Shown here: positions 57,310 through 58,023 of the stretch, in pieces
Numbering within the stretch: position 1 is the stretch's first letter
How the letters are laid out: every line of letters starts with the position of its first letter
Origin: a virus
Length of the DNA: 58,023 nucleotides
Strand: one strand, 5' to 3'
Virus record (IMG/VR): IMGVR_UViG_3300030103_005593
Span: 1 to 58,023 of that record
Position numbers and translations under genes: made by a program
The notes under the pieces: generated by a model
Databases searched by the model: none
What the model saw: only the letters and a program-made list of their open reading frames with translations
What the model was told of the DNA's origin: nothing

Positions 57310-58023
57310 TGGAATTATTCGATAAATTTTTTACAAAATTCGCTTATAAATTTGAAAAAGGTTATCCTGATATGGATAATCCTACAGATGTGGCTTTACT
57401 TGAATCTTTAATTAGTGAAGCTATAGGAGAAAATTTTAGCTTAAAAGAAGCTACTGATGCAGAAGCGGGTATTGAAATCCTAAAAAAAGAATTCCCATTA
57501 AAAGATGAAGATTTTAAAAGACAATCATCTGTAACTTACAAATTATTAGTTCCCAGAGCAGAAAGATTTGACTATGCTCAAAAAATAGATGCTATTGAAG
57601 ATTTTGAATATGATCCTAATATGAAGGGTTCTTCTATAGGAGGAATAAAATATAAAGGAGCTAAATTTTTAATTAAGCCAACTGGAGTACAAGGTAGAGC
57701 ATCTGCAGGTACAGAAAATGAGGATATTTTAGTTAATGAATTAAAAAAATACCTAGAAGATGGTCCTAAAAATGTAGTATTTGTAGGTTCTAATAAAAAT
57801 TATTCTACTAGTGGTATTAAAGATGTTTTAGATGTTGGATATGATACAGCATCAGGTAAAAAAGCTGATGTTGTTTTAATTGGTGATAAAAAATATCCTA
57901 TATCAATAAAAAAAGATAATGCTGGATTTTGGGAAAGTTCGGATTCTAGATATAAAGATGTAGTAAATAAACTATCAGAAAAAATTAAAAATGGAGATTT
58001 TGCTCCTAAATTAATATTTAAAC
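57309..58023 (+). CDS. Possible PD-(D/E)XK-like nuclease or head protein, 3' truncated
   Basis: The gene runs off the right end; 238 residues are visible. The start overlaps the previous stop. The N-terminus MELFDKFFTKFAYKFEKGYP then MDNPTDVALLESLISEAIGE is helical. Further on, SGKKADVVLIGDKKYPISIK with K-D-N-A following gives D...(S)xK spacing resembling a restriction-like nuclease core, preceded by GRASAGTENEDILVNELKKY, where a Glu could complete the site. The nuclease reading is tentative. No stop in the window. Confidence 0.4.
   Translation, partial: MELFDKFFTKFAYKFEKGYPDMDNPTDVALLESLISEAIGENFSLKEATDAEAGIEILKKEFPLKDEDFKRQSSVTYKLLVPRAERFDYAQKIDAIEDFEYDPNMKGSSIGGIKYKGAKFLIKPTGVQGRASAGTENEDILVNELKKYLEDGPKNVVFVGSNKNYSTSGIKDVLDVGYDTASGKKADVVLIGDKKYPISIKKDNAGFWESSDSRYKDVVNKLSEKIKNGDFAPKLIFK

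Overview
The window is about 58 kb of AT-rich, densely packed DNA from a large tailed bacteriophage with a contractile, T4-type virion. The supporting genes are a gp25-like and a gp6-like baseplate wedge protein, a gp5-like hub/spike protein, a probable gp55-like late sigma factor, a gp61-like primase and very large tail proteins. Major capsid, terminase, portal, tail sheath and DNA polymerase genes are not in this window. The host is most likely a marine member of the Bacteroidota (Flavobacteriia). Four promoters have the Bacteroidota layout (TTTG or CTTG, a 20-nt spacer, then TATATTTA), start codons lack Shine-Dalgarno sequences and sit behind A-rich leaders, and two phage genes encode lipoproteins of Bacteroidota appearance. 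The host assignment is inference.

Layout. (1) 1-1360: the end of a glycosyltransferase gene and a run of tiny overlapping genes. (2) 1360-2460: sparse, partly structured DNA with GTGTGACA repeats, a promoter, one small gene, a strong hairpin and a terminator. (3) 2463-3802: the only minus-strand genes, encoding a thioredoxin-like protein, a membrane/coiled-coil protein and a probable 2OG-Fe(II) oxygenase. (4) 3963-5408: two probable virion genes behind late promoters. (5) 5427-10558: small and regulatory genes, including a DUF932-like protein, a lipoprotein, a thermonuclease, an HD-domain protein and the late sigma factor. (6) 10596-31261: the baseplate and tail module, including a 3083-residue protein. 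(7) 31298-41395: one 10-kb gene for a 3365-residue fibre built of Gly-X-Ser triplets, five copies of a globular module, two beta-roll regions (the second strikingly cysteine-rich) and a C-terminal tip. (8) 41432-46800: a small fibre-associated protein, then a glycosyltransferase, a sulfotransferase, a GIY-YIG nuclease, a flavin-dependent halogenase-like protein, primase and a PD-(D/E)XK nuclease. (9) 46874-58023: an esterase-like protein, a P-loop kinase-like protein, a three-domain fusion (nucleotidyltransferase, zincin, HAD phosphatase), a zinc-ribbon protein, a lipoprotein and several probable head-associated proteins.

How the parts may work together. Two promoter classes can be read directly. 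One is a host-like class (TTTGGCTACCCAGG, then TATATTTA) in front of early or middle genes. The other is a short AT-only element (TATTTATAAYA, the reverse complement of T4's TATAAATA) 9-22 nt in front of structural genes. The gp55-like protein is the obvious candidate to read the second class. The leading candidates for something undescribed are three. First, a set of proteins at 47.6-50.9 kb has N-termini resembling T4 capsid-targeting peptides, and its largest member carries L/I-x-E motifs at its N-terminus and every domain boundary, as if it were a packaged, protease-processed polyprotein. Second, the giant codon-scrambled fibre is followed at once by glycan- and small-molecule-modifying enzymes. 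Third, promoter elements lie inside stem-loops. All functional statements are from reading the sequence; no database search was run.
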